Below, piece by piece: positions 34,701 to 44,208 of a DNA stretch of 64,000 nucleotides. A model generated the notes under the pieces. It was not told the origin of the DNA and ran no database searches. It was given only the letters and a program-made list of their open reading frames with translations. Position numbers and translations under genes: made by a program. Source of the stretch: Axinella damicornis (taxonomy: Eukaryota; Porifera; Demospongiae; Axinellida; Axinellidae); contig OZ007509.1 of assembly GCA_963931865.1 (NCBI GenBank), forward strand, positions 17,288,508 through 17,352,507, read 5' to 3'. How positions within the stretch are numbered: the first letter of the stretch is position 1; the number at the start of each line of letters is the position of its first letter.

Positions 34701-37700
34701 CAGACATCACCATCTCCTGTAATTGTCAATCAGCTCCTAGTGCCTCCAACATATGCTGTAAAAATAAACGGTTAAGCAATGGTTGCCAAGAACATGGACT
34801 ATGGGTATGTACAGTACTAGCCTCGTTCCCAGGCCCGTCACCCACCATGATGGAAGGGGAGTGGGTGGGACTGGTCGGAGGAAAGGGAGGGGAGGGGGTT
34901 GGGTGTTTCATTCTATTTCATGAGCAGTGGTACAGTTAATCTGTACACAGCCAACCTTCCAGGAGCTAAGACTACAAGGACTCCATACCCACTGCAGGGG
35001 CAATTGTTTTATACACAATGGAGAGGTGCTTTCATTCTTTGCACCGTCCACACTGCAAGCTGGACATGAGAATGGCCTGGGAATGAGGCTAATGGAGTGA
35101 CCATGGCAGCAACTGAACCAGTCAGCCCCTGATGCGCAGTCAGTACACATTGTTACAATGGAGGCTGCATGTCACTAGCCACACAACCAGGAGACGGGAG
35201 GCTGGACAAACTACTAGAAAATGAATTGGACACAAGTGTATGTCAATTAGGGGCTTGTTGAATACTCAGTATGACATGTAACCCATGACATGTATGTGTT
35301 CTGCTCACCAAACTCCAGCACAGTTGTATCAGCCAGCTTGGGATCGTCAATTGAAGGGTCAGGGTCAAAACTTGGACATCCCCCAAATGTTGTGGCATGT
35401 ACCCGGCCTTGGTCCATCTCGAAGGCAGTGAGGGTGTGCCCCCACCGTGGCTGTGTACCTTCAGGAAGAGTGAGCTGTGGAGAGGGAAGACAACTGACTG
35501 GTGGATGCAGGTTCAAGATACACAGTGAGCACACTATTGTACAATTGCACAGATCCAGAAAACCTGATCTGAAATGTAGAACACATTCATGTGAATTCAT
35601 TGCCAATAGTGGTAAGACCTACCACTGCCAACCAGTGTGGACAAATCCGACAGCCATCAAATTCATTACTCAATCAGAGATATGTACCGTATCAGTACAC
35701 TGTAACTACCTTGGCTGACTACAACCATATGCTGGTTGGTCCACTTGTCGTCAGTACATTAAAGAAACCTTATCCGACAATGAAATGTGTGCCTCACTAT
35801 ATACCTCCTCCTACCATATTTCCTCTAATTCATACTTCGGTCACTGTTCAGGATAATTGGAAGTAGGATGTTGATTTTAATGGTCACCTGTCCAGATGAT
35901 TAGAAACCCAACAAGCAAGCTAGATTTGTGATTGAGGGTAGATGGCTCAATTAGACATGGACAGAAAGTAAATACCCACTGCTAGACCAGTCTGGATGGG
36001 CAGTGGTCAGCCGAGAGCAGTGACTACCAAAGCTCGTTGATGGGTGGGTGTGCTAGAGAGCTTTGATGGTCATGACCATAACAAGACCTTAACAACAGGT
36101 GAAGTACGTAGTGCAAACATTCAAGCCTGAGTGTCCCCATGGTATGGTAAGGGCCTATGTGGAACACTGACAGAATAACACTGCTCAGATCTGGGGTTAG
36201 TACAGAGTATGGATCTAGAGTGAATTCGTCTTGAGTATAGCCAGCATTTACTTGAATTCAAGTCCCTCTCCACTCAGTGCTATCCACTGCTTCTTGTACA
36301 CATGAACCCCCTCACTGCTGATTGACAGCCCTCAGCCAGGGTGCTAAAACATCTCTCATCAAATATTTATTAGTTTCTGGACCAAATTTCTGATTAGTTT
36401 GTCACAGGCAAAAATTCAGCATGTAAAATAAATTTTCTGTCTGGTAATTAGGCTGTTAAACTACAGTGCCCTTATATCCCCACACCTGCTAAGGAAGGTG
36501 GTAGAACTGAACTTTCCCCACTGTGTGACAAAAATGGGGGAACAAACCTGCACCCCCATTCCCAGGCCAGACATGGGAGGAGGATGTTACTGTGCCTCTC
36601 ATTGTATAGGAAATCTTATAGTCTATTGTACTGTATGTGTGACGTCAATTTCCACCTAGGTAGTGAGTGCAGGTGCCATCCGGAATATCAAGCTGTACTT
36701 TGTAATTCAATTTGTAGCTGCCTCTAGCCTATGACCATGGATGAGCAGCTACAGGAAAACACCTCACATTGCGGACGTGTTCATTGTAGAGACACCAAAT
36801 ATGCCTGTTGTTCACTGTTGACACTGTAAGCTGGGCACTCACAGCCAGCCTCCAAAGGTTCATGGTACAGGTGCAGCTAATCACTCAGGGGTAGAGGTGG
36901 GAGGCTGGATTATCAGGACAGATAACTACACTCTTGTAGTACCTACACAAGTAGGCATTGATTGATTCCCCTTTTCCCAACTCTCAGCCAGCCTTTTGCT
37001 CACCTATGAATATAGTTTCTGTTCAATTAGCCTACTTAATCAAGACTTTGGGTACGATATCAACTCGGCATTATAAAAGCTTGGATGCCTGCCTGTGTAT
37101 TCCATGTCTATTATGGTCAGTTGGTGCTACACTGCACTGACCAGGCCCAACTAGTTTGAAACTGGTGTATGCAGTTGCACTCAGGCAGGCATCCCTTTGA
37201 TCAACTTTCATGCAGGGTTTCCCCCACATGTGTTATAGTAAGGTACTTTGGTCATAGATGCCTACACCTCCCTCACCTCCCTCCACCTCCCAGAGTGGAT
37301 GTCTAGGAGCCAGGCGTCCCCCAGTGTGTTGCTGTTCTTGTCAATTCCCCCAGTCATGAGTAGTACTGGCTGGTCATCATCATAGTTGAGGCAGCAGGCA
37401 GCATGGCGAGATCTCCCCACTGGCCAAGGGGCCCCCTCTTCCCTCTCCACTTTGGTCCATTGCTGTGAGAAGAATAGTAGCATGTCAGAATACACCTCAG
37501 GCAAACATGTCAGAACACACACAAACAAAACTCACAGTGTACAGTAGTACAATGGGAAAACCCACTAGCAGTACAATACCACATCAGCTACTCTTTGCCA
37601 CCTACACACTACAGTAAAGCATTGACACGGAGTTTTCATATGTGGCTCAAGAACAAGAACAGTTATGTAGTGTAGTTTGTATGGTCTGTTAGTCCATACA

Positions 37701-40700
37701 CTGTTAAAATAGGGTGTACTGGGAGAATATATGTTTGGTGTTCTGTTCCACCGTGGGATGTGTTGGTGTAATGAACACTCTTGAGTGTTGTACAAACTGC
37801 CTATTGGTAGCTATAGGTGAGTGTGTATGGTAACTGAAACCATCCTTGACTATGTAACATTCTACCATTTGGGATGAAAACTCTACTGGCACACTTTCAA
37901 GCCAATTCCGTGTGACTCATATGCTTAGAAAACATAACATGCTAACTGAAAACCTACTAAGTGGGTCAGTGTGAGTACGTACATACATCGAACCCCACAC
38001 CAACGTCAATAGTTTAAGCCAATGTGAGTATGAAATATGGAAGGTGATCTGAACCCATACAGTTAGGCTTGTTACCACGTTCAGGGGGGAAACTACAATC
38101 ACACTGGGTTCTTAGCAGTACGTTTGTAAGCTGATGTGAGCTAGTAACACGGAAAGTGATCCAAATTTCTGTCGTTGGGTTTGTTTCCATATGTGGAATA
38201 CCTGTGAAAGCATCCTAGCATTGCTGTTAATGCAGGGGCAGACACGTCTGCACTCACACTAGGGAACAGTCCATTATGATGAAAACACAAGTAATTTATA
38301 ACCTATACCTGGTTGGTTTCTGCCTCAGTAAGTTTGAATGGTATGTTTTGTGGTGAGCCAAGATTGTTTGGCATACATACACCACTAGGTAATTGCTTGT
38401 ACAACACTTAATTAAGACCGTTTGTAATTCCCTTACATCAGCACATCCTTCGTTGGGTGTACATACATCATGCCAATAGACACGTGTAACCATTGCATAC
38501 TGGCACTTCAACCCATCTCTACAGATTCTAGTATTATCAGTGCCTAGTAGTGCGGTCCCCAAGTTTGAGGGTGAAAAGTTTACGACAAAACCACATTCTC
38601 AACCCTTTGTTTAAGAAAGGCTTGGAAACCACATGCACGAAATAGTTTTCTGGCTGATAGTAAATCATTGCCATACTTGTAGCTGCCAATGGCATTGCTT
38701 ATGCATACATCATTAACTCCATGGCAACATATTGATATTTCCTGGTGTAGATTTTGTACTATGATAATTACTGCAGTGCACACAATGACTTGGATAACTC
38801 TGCAGTATTCCACTGGCCATTGGAATGTGTCCTATTTCTAGAGTTTGTATACTGTTACTACTGTCTACACATTTTGCAAGTGCATGCACTATAATCATAT
38901 GTACCATCGTGTCAAAGTCAATGACATATGTGTCATTGACTGCTCCACGTCCTGGATGGAACCCTCCGAAATACACGGCCTTGTGGTGGTTTACTGCTGT
39001 GAATGAGAAGTCGAAGGAGGGGGGAGGTCTTGGTCCTGTTGTGGTGGGGGAGGACCACTTGCCTGCAGAAGGTGAAGCAGTACAGACAGTGCTTACTCTC
39101 ATATTCACAATTGGCTGCACTTAATTATACCCTGGATCCAAATGGACTTGGACTAGAAAATGCTAACAAATATCAACCCATTGTAAACATAGAGGCTCTG
39201 TACATGTAGGTAATGAATGCATAGTTGCATGCAAACTGTCAACCATGCTACCATGGTTTCCCAATCCACATGCATTTCACTTGGGGATAACTGTGGGGAG
39301 GGGAGGGGCCGGAAGTCATGTGACTCCTTGTGCAGTAAGGTCACAACACTAGTACTTTCCCCACTCACTACAACAATACTGGCAACTGATACCATCACCA
39401 TAACATGTACCCAGTCACAGTGGGAGCCAGGAGGTCATGACCCCTCATGAATACTTCATCAGAACACAGGTACCTTGCACACACTCAGGAATGGGGTATG
39501 ATCCTGAGGTGCAACCTTAAAATTTATCAATATCCTTTGTAGCCTCGTACCCTCGTGCAAGTGACGAAAAGCTGGGCGTGGGACTGGGTACGAGGCTACA
39601 TCCTTTGCATACGTCCTTTTTGTGTTCATTCCTGATCTGAACCAAGCAGGTGGACATAACCTGACCTAATTATAACACAGTCAAGCTGTACACATTCTCC
39701 CCACATAGTTACATGTTAAGTACAAGATGAACATTTATTGTTGGATCTGTGTTCCCATGCTGTGCCATTCAGTACCAGGGAAATACACAGACCCACACTT
39801 GGATAAGAACATGCCCATGTGGATCAGAGCCTGAATTTGTGTCTGCTAGAGTGCATGAGTGGAAAGATCATGTGGCAAAACCATATGAATTTAATGGCAG
39901 GCAAACGCACATGTTATGCACTGGCTAAGGGGGTCTTGGGGCATGTATTCCCCAGAAGTTTTGCCTCCGTAAGGTGGATTCTGGGACCAGACGGATGGTT
40001 TGGGAGCTCTATAGTTTCTGAGTGGTATGACAGCATTAGCTAGACAGTAGATGAGTAGGTACTTTTAAGTGAAAGAAGCCTACAGCATCTGCAACCTGCA
40101 AACTAACCTGGTGGACACCAACAAGGCCCTCATGCATTTAGAAGACAGTGTAATCCCTCCCAAGCCACTGTAAACTGTGTGGTTCCGATGTAACACGACG
40201 ACCATTTGGATATAACTATAACTTGGGTTGGGTTTTAATGCGGTAATAAAATTTTGTAGTGCACATACCTACATACGCGTCACAGTAGGTCAAGGGTTCA
40301 ATTTCTTGGAGAGAGTACTGTTACACAGACAGCTGGAGCTAGAACACTCATGCTGACAATTTGTGTGTTAGGAATTCATGGTCTTCTGCTGATGGCAAGT
40401 ATAGAGAATAGAGTGTGCCTACAGTACTGCCGACTATTTTATACATGTCCTATGTAGATTGACTGGATGAATGATAACGCTTTCATCAAGTTGACTAGTT
40501 TGGAAGCTGCCGAGTCAGGACTCCACTGAAACACTTTGAGCTATTGTTTCTACTGTATGTTGCCAACACAATCAGTAAGGTCAAGAGTGCATAAATGGCA
40601 GGAGTCCCATTTGTGTACTAAGCAACCTGGTTGCAGGTGTTGTTGGCATGGTTACCAGACTTTCTCTACTGCCTGTTTGTACTGCAGCTACTGCTACTAT

Positions 40701-41739
40701 TGTGAATGGTGCTAGTCGGTTACACAACTCAGTGTCAGTAGTTCAATGGTTAATACACCTCAGAGCTGCATGTGAACACTGTATGCGAGTAGAGCATAAC
40801 CACACCCAAAGAGGAGGAAGGGGATGTGGGAGGGGAGGGGCAGGTAGACCATGGGCCATGCAAACTTGAAATCACCACTCATAATAATCTTCATCCGGCC
40901 ACACCCACTCAAGTGATTGTCAATCACATTCTACAACACGCTGTTGTGCAATTCAGTGCCACCTCAGAACCAGTTGTTCTGTTGTATAGCTCTTCACATT
41001 TTTGTTGTGCATTAATATACTCCACTGTTTGTATGCATTACTACTCAGAAATCACTACTCAACTCAAAATTGTTCGCAATTTCTAAACTTGGTCATAGCA
41101 TATGCACTGCTACCCATGCATTGGCTCACTCAAAAATTCTCTATTCTAGAGCTGGCCCTGCACCCACACAAAGTATCACACTAGAAGTTGCAACAAGTAA
41201 AATTTACTTACCTTCTGCGACATCAAAGACATGGAACTCGTTAGTCCAGCCTCTTCCGTCTGTAAAGTTAGGATTCTTGATGAAGGATGATCCGGTCTGT
41301 ATGGGCTGTGTGAGTAGACCGTATCCGCCTATGGTGGCCAGATGGTGTGTGCCGAAGAAAACCATGCCACACCCACTCTTTGGCATGTGACTTTTGGTTT
41401 GGTGAGATAATTCTGTCCACACGAGTGTGTCGGTGTCCAGTACGTGAAGGGAGTTGTGCCAAGATTTGCCGTCATGTCCAGCAAATGAATACAAGGAAGT
41501 TGAGTGTGCCGCTGCTGCTCCCCAATACAGTCCACGGGGTGGCATTCCTGTTGTATGTTGTTCCTGCAGGTCTCCAGGTAGGGATCAAAGACATTCACAG
41601 TTGACTTCAGTTTGTCCTTCCCACCATGAAGAAAGTCTTGCGTGCGTCCACCCCACATGTAACACCTCCTCCCAACTTGGACTGCATAGTGGGCAAATCT
41701 TGGGGATGGTTGATACCGGGAAGACAGAATGGAGGCCAT
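28442..41739 (-). CDS. Gene B: Kelch-zinc/Pro-rich/coiled-coil-ZU5-UPA-Death domain protein (multi-exon)
   Basis: Exons: 41739-41212, 39062-38905, 37462-37277, 35474-35309, 34601-34461, optional 33883-33728, 33379-32873, 32581-32267, 32156-32076, 31151-30580, 30517-30368, 30311-30122, 29605-29549, 29245-29198, 28860-28804 and 28716-28442. All junctions have GT/AG and the phases agree to the TGA at 28442. It is the tandem paralogue of gene A, with the same propeller and ZU5-UPA-Death tail, but zinc, Pro-rich and coiled-coil exons replace the Roc/COR exon. I infer an adaptor without GTPase control. Exon 1 has a one-base deletion near 41565 that breaks the frame, so the gene is a pseudogene, starts downstream or reflects a sequencing error. 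The other exons are open. Confidence 0.75.
28804..28860 (-). CDS. Gene B small linker exon before the Death domain
   Basis: 19 codons, phase 1-1, encoding ALPTESPSEITTQTANT. It matches the equivalent gene A exon in place and phase. Confidence 0.6.
29198..29245 (-). CDS. Gene B small linker exon
   Basis: 16 codons, phase 1-1, encoding IPKRVKLSSVPEIQA between CCTGTACAG and GTACTT. Support is phase and splice sites only. Confidence 0.45.
29549..29605 (-). CDS. Gene B basic linker exon
   Basis: 19 codons, phase 1-1, encoding LRKHSEKRRREQEEDHH. Strong pyrimidine tract and AG before it, CG|GTAAGT after it. The KRRR cluster could act in nuclear import; that is speculation. Confidence 0.55.
30122..30311 (-). 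CDS. Gene B UPA domain, second part
   Basis: QVDSFRPGQQLPSCCLSVEW, VKLKHRISLLG and NFFYIKCIPENPLTEM. The donor is GAAG|GTAAAT, phase 1. Confidence 0.75.
30368..30517 (-). CDS. Gene B UPA domain, first part
   Basis: A 50-codon phase 0-0 exon of exactly the gene A length: AVKKEYAGHASDGHLSLAVE, then ITLMVPVDGEVLENGWEITP. Confidence 0.72.
30580..31151 (-). CDS. Gene B ZU5 domain exon
   Basis: EYLRGFEPFAETSFVITGS, then YGLKLHIPEGAMPAGHVQCR, VSCVYWLSCSQKFLKSVTLD and IEHC, CFVVAKCSQAELPYQF, GSMQVSQFSFYAI. The fold pattern matches gene A and PIDD/UNC5 ZU5. The HFS-like motif of gene A is QFSF here, so autoprocessing is less likely. Identity to gene A ZU5 is low, roughly a third by eye. Confidence 0.82.
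31418..31516. mobile_element. 99-bp hairpin element, 9-bp-TSD family (TAGTCTCGG subfamily)
   Basis: TAGTCTCGGTCCCAGACCC ... GGTCTGGGAACGAGACTA flanked by ACAGTATCA on both sides (9/9). The interior CCAACCCCAGCACGGATCG is shared with 63209-63318. Confidence 0.88.
31832..31850. repeat. Isolated hAT-type terminus
   Basis: CTGGATCCGCCCCTG matches the right end of the hAT-like element at 42138-42587. No partner end is seen, so this is a solo fragment. Confidence 0.4.
32076..32156 (-). CDS. Gene B short linker exon
   Basis: 27 codons, phase 1-1, encoding KSEPKPPTFEQGVQTYAEMT. Supported by splice sites (CATCAG, GTATGG), open frame and phase. Confidence 0.6.
32267..32581 (-). CDS. Gene B coiled-coil exon
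   Basis: 105 codons, phase 1-1. A Lys/Pro/Glu-rich start (SMESPSPKHQKSVLSQPKME) leads into a heptad-patterned helix (LVRKENALLRELVTEQRKEI, then KYLKAM). It probably mediates dimerisation, a role COR could play in gene A. Confidence 0.75.
32616..32700. repeat. Tandem duplication of about 42 bp
   Basis: ACAACAGTACAGCAAGATAG ... TACTGCTAGCCT occurs twice in a row. The second copy runs into the left end of the hairpin element at 32694. Confidence 0.8.
32694..32766. mobile_element. 73-bp hairpin element, 9-bp-TSD family
   Basis: TAGCCTTGTTCCCAGGCC ... GGCCTGGGAACGAGGCTA flanked by GCATACTGC and GCATATTGC (8/9). Confidence 0.82.
32873..33379 (-). CDS. Gene B Pro-rich, low-complexity exon
   Basis: 169 codons, phase 1-1, after CCATTCAG. 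It starts LQLRPPAPSVLTPWLTP and continues with Pro, Gln, Thr and Tyr-rich sequence (IQAPPQYYDDHPVTLIHPVP). Probably disordered, with PxxP-type and PPxY-like (PPQY) binding motifs. Like the Roc/COR exon of gene A it follows exon 5 and starts with the same Asp-Leu. Confidence 0.7.
33728..33883 (-). CDS. Gene B candidate cassette exon: small zinc-binding module
   Basis: A 52-codon open segment with acceptor GGCTTTAG and donor GACG|GTGACA, phase 1-1, so it can be included or skipped without changing frame. It encodes VDKCDLCHFHLDGTCRHGQR, then WICPICTKDGKI: a CxxC...C...CxxC arrangement like a small treble-clef or zinc ribbon. I do not recognise a named family. Gene A has nothing similar. Confidence 0.5.
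34461..34601 (-). CDS. Gene B exon 5: closing propeller strand
   Basis: 47 codons, phase 1-1, encoding SVESLPSGDTPSSRQWVLVG, then VADSSQLGTAERARKLENLW. Close to gene A exon 5. Confidence 0.8.
34818..35091. mobile_element. 274-bp element with the shared termini
   Basis: TAGCCTCGTTCCCAGGCC at the left, GGCCTGGGAATGAGGCTA at the right. The flanking 9-mers do not match. The interior is unlike other copies. Confidence 0.6.
35309..35474 (-). CDS. Gene B exon 4: Kelch blade 6
   Basis: LTLPEGTQPRWGHTLTAFEM, then RVHATTFGGCP and DTTVLEF. The donor is TTTG|GTGAGC, phase 1. Confidence 0.82.
35620..36960. other. Gene B intron, nothing recognised
   Basis: Part of the intron between Kelch exons 3 and 4 that is absent from gene A. 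No coding, RNA or repeat signal that I can support. Confidence 0.5.
37277..37462 (-). CDS. Gene B exon 3: Kelch blade 5
   Basis: 62 codons encoding QWTKVEREEGAPWPVGRSRH, PVLLMTGGIDKNSNTLGDAW and LLDIHSGRW. The GG doublet is intact here. Confidence 0.85.
38905..39062 (-). CDS. Gene B exon 2: Kelch blade 4
   Basis: CTGCAG acceptor, then KWSSPTTTGPRPPPSFDFSF, AVYFGGFHPG and NDTYVIDFDTM. Splice sites and phases are the same as gene A exon 2. One codon is deleted in the loop. Confidence 0.8.
39219..40889. other. Segment present only in copy B, in the gene B first intron
   Basis: Copy A continues directly from GTAGGTAATGAAT to TTCATCCGGCC (about 15550-15570); copy B has about 1.67 kb between these points. 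It contains the hairpin element at 39540-39598 but no gene. It could be an insertion in B or a deletion in A. Confidence 0.65.
39540..39598. mobile_element. 59-bp hairpin-derived element, 9-bp-TSD family
   Basis: TAGCCTCGTACCC ... GGGTACGAGGCTA flanked by TATCCTTTG and CATCCTTTG (8/9). The interior AAGCTGGGCGTGGGA is shared with 5690-5776 and 62813-62938. Confidence 0.8.
41212..41739 (-). pseudogene. Gene B exon 1: Kelch blades 1-3, frameshifted
   Basis: Nearly identical to gene A exon 1 (MASILSSRYQPSPRFAHYAV). At 41561-41570 copy B reads TTCCTGCAGG where copy A has TTCCTGCCAGG. The frame is lost after DPYLET and the second half (MPPRGLYWGAAAAHSTSLYS ...) continues in another frame. Both halves are otherwise well conserved and the donor is the same. 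Confidence 0.8.
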
Positions 41740-42137
41740 CGCTCATACCATTCAATTCTTGGATCCTATAGTTCAAGAAGACAAATGACAGAATATAAAC
41801 ACATGTTCTGGTCCTCAGGCTCAACAGCCAATTCTTATACACTGCACTAGTGCATGTGTAAGATGGTCTCATTCACTCCCAGCTCTCGTCTGTTGCAGTA
41901 TGACAACCAAGCAACAGAGGCTGAGAGTGGGGGACTGGGAACAATGCTGTAAGGGGTACACATGTAAAGCTGAATGAGACTGAGAGTATATATGCCCATT
42001 TTGAAAATGAAAATTCCTCTATTTAACTACCGAGCAATGGCACTCCTCCCATGAGGAGTCTTGTGATTATCTGCCACACCCTCCAACCACACCCTCCCAA
42101 CCAAGTGCTACTGTAGGTCATTATGTGCTACTACATC

Positions 42138-42587
42138 CAGGGGCGGATACAGGATTTATGAAAGGGGCCGGAGGCAGTGCATAGAGGCGTGTAGTGCCGA
42201 TCAGTCCGCGCGAAGCGCGGAAAATTTTTTTCGCCTTCATTTTTCACTTCTCAGGATGGGCTCTCGTGGCACCTTCGCGCTTTGCACTGCAAGTTCCAGA
42301 TGTACGAGGATTGCAGGTCCCAGGAGCTTCTTCCTTGGTCAAATTTCGCTCACGAACGTAATACGTACGTACACGTACACGTACACGGAGGGGTATACTA
42401 GATCGTGGTCTCGTTCCCAAGCCGTTCGGTTTCAGGCAACGCACGGTAAGCTTATTGCGAGCTGAGGAGGCCAGGCCAGGAGTTGCAACGTAGCGGCAGC
42501 AAGTTGGTAAGGAGGAAAATAAAGTGATGAAGAAGTAAAAGGGGGGGGGCACCGGCCCCCGATGCCCCCCCCCTAGATCCGCCCCTG
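42138..42587. mobile_element. Non-autonomous hAT-like element
   Basis: Starts CAGGGGCGGATACAGG and ends CTAGATCCGCCCCTG, standard hAT-type termini. No 8-bp flanking match. It shares the interior GATCAGTCCGCGCGAAGCGC and GGGCTCTCGTGGC with the element at 61854-62545. A near-palindrome CCGCGCGAAGCGCGG lies inside. Absent from copy A. Confidence 0.75.
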
Positions 42588-42668
42588 AATTGTCATCACA
42601 ATAGATTGGGAATAAACGGGCCTGGGAGAGTCATTGCTACAGCCCATTTCCAACGGCAGTGACCTCCA

Positions 42669-43066
42669 GCCTCGTTCCCAGCCCACTACCACTTCCAGTC
42701 TTTGATCTCTTGCAGTATGCAAATACGGAGGGGGGAGGTCTGGGAGATTTGGTCAATGTTAATACTGGTGGCTTCAGGGTAGACACACGAGGTGGGCAGT
42801 GTCCAACCGTAATAATTCCCTTTTCGTGTCGACAAGTCCTGGGTATCATGAACAACAAATGGTACTGATACTGCCTTGAGAACACTCTGTCCAGCCCTCA
42901 GACGGATATTACAAGAATGGTCTATGAGATCCTTTGTCAGGCACCGCCCCCCGTGTGTCTACTTGGCATCACAGCACGTGACCAAATCTCCCAGACCTTC
43001 CCCCTCCATATTTGCATACTACAAACGATCAAAGACTGGTGGTGGGGAGGACTGGGAATGAGGCTA
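42669..43066. mobile_element. Element with the shared termini around duplicated gene-flank sequence
   Basis: CAGCCTCGTTCCCAG at the left and CTGGGAATGAGGCTA at the right. The arms carry TGCAGTATGCAAATACGGAG and its inverse. The left arm is also in copy A at 16889-16985. No 9-bp flanking match. Confidence 0.55.
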
Positions 43067-43438
43067 TAGTCTACATCTAGTTCCTCCACAGAGGCTGTGT
43101 TCGTGCAGTTTCTACTATCATTTCAGTTGTCAGTGAGGGCAACTGCACTCAGTGCACTGCCACTGCTTTCTGTTTCCGTGGCGATGTTTTGTACATCTGT
43201 AAATAATTATTGCATTAACTTTCTGCTTTAGTTTTACCAGGGCACACATCCTAAAATATATTTGGCCTGGCCATGGCCGTGCTGCTTCCCCCAGCCCTGC
43301 AGCTAAGTGTATACTTAGTTGTCTATGGAGTTCGTGCAACTCTAGCATTCTCTTCGAGGCAGGACACCTTTTTTCAAAACCACATTTCCAAATGTTGATT
43401 ATCCATTGTAACAATCAAGGACACACCATGTTACACAA

Positions 43439-43801
43439 TTGTCTCGGAACCCGACCTTTCACACAGGGAGGAGGAAGGGTCTGGGAACATGCCCACATTC
43501 GAGAAGTCCTGCAATTATGCGTGAGCAATTGGCGGTCAACTGTGATACCATGCATACAAACACAGTCGCGGCCTGCTTGTTGCTCCCCTCACCTTTTGTC
43601 TCACACTCGCGGGTAATGGCATAGCACAGTAATTTGCAGTGTCTAGTCGGTAGTGACACTGGGAACAAAATCATTTCCATGCCATCATTTGCAACAAATG
43701 TTGACCTGTTGTCATTTCAGCATTCCGTCCTGGAGACAAGTTGAATGTAACGTGCCCAGATTCTTCCTCCTCCCCGTGCGAAGGGTCTGGTTCCGAGACT
43801 A
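43439..43801. mobile_element. Inverted-repeat element, copy B counterpart of 17821-18378
   Basis: TTGTCTCGGAACC ... GGTTCCGAGACTA, flanked by GTTACACAA and GTTACACAT as in copy A. Only one 29-bp unit is present. Confidence 0.75.
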
Positions 43802-44208
43802 GTTACACATTAAACATACCTTTGCTGATGTGTCTTGTAGCAGACTACTTGTGTAGCGCTGCAACCGTCAGACTGAATCCTCACTGTAATGTTCAAGTGG
43901 TATTGAATCACAGAGCTGGACTGACAACAACCTCTGAATTCAAACTGATTTCAGCCCCACCCCCTACCCATGTAGACTACAACAATTGAGCAAGGAGTAG
44001 CACAATAACGGTTAGTGCAATGATGGGCTCCGGAGGTAATCTGCTTGGTTACTGTGGTACAGCTCAATGTTTAAGCTTGCACGAGTGATGATACAGGCCC
44101 GTAACAAATGAAATGACATGCAAACACAAAATACACAAGCCTGACAAGGGCGCAACTGTAACTAATTATGGCCTACAGCTAACACGCACATAATGTTTAA
44201 AGACGGGC

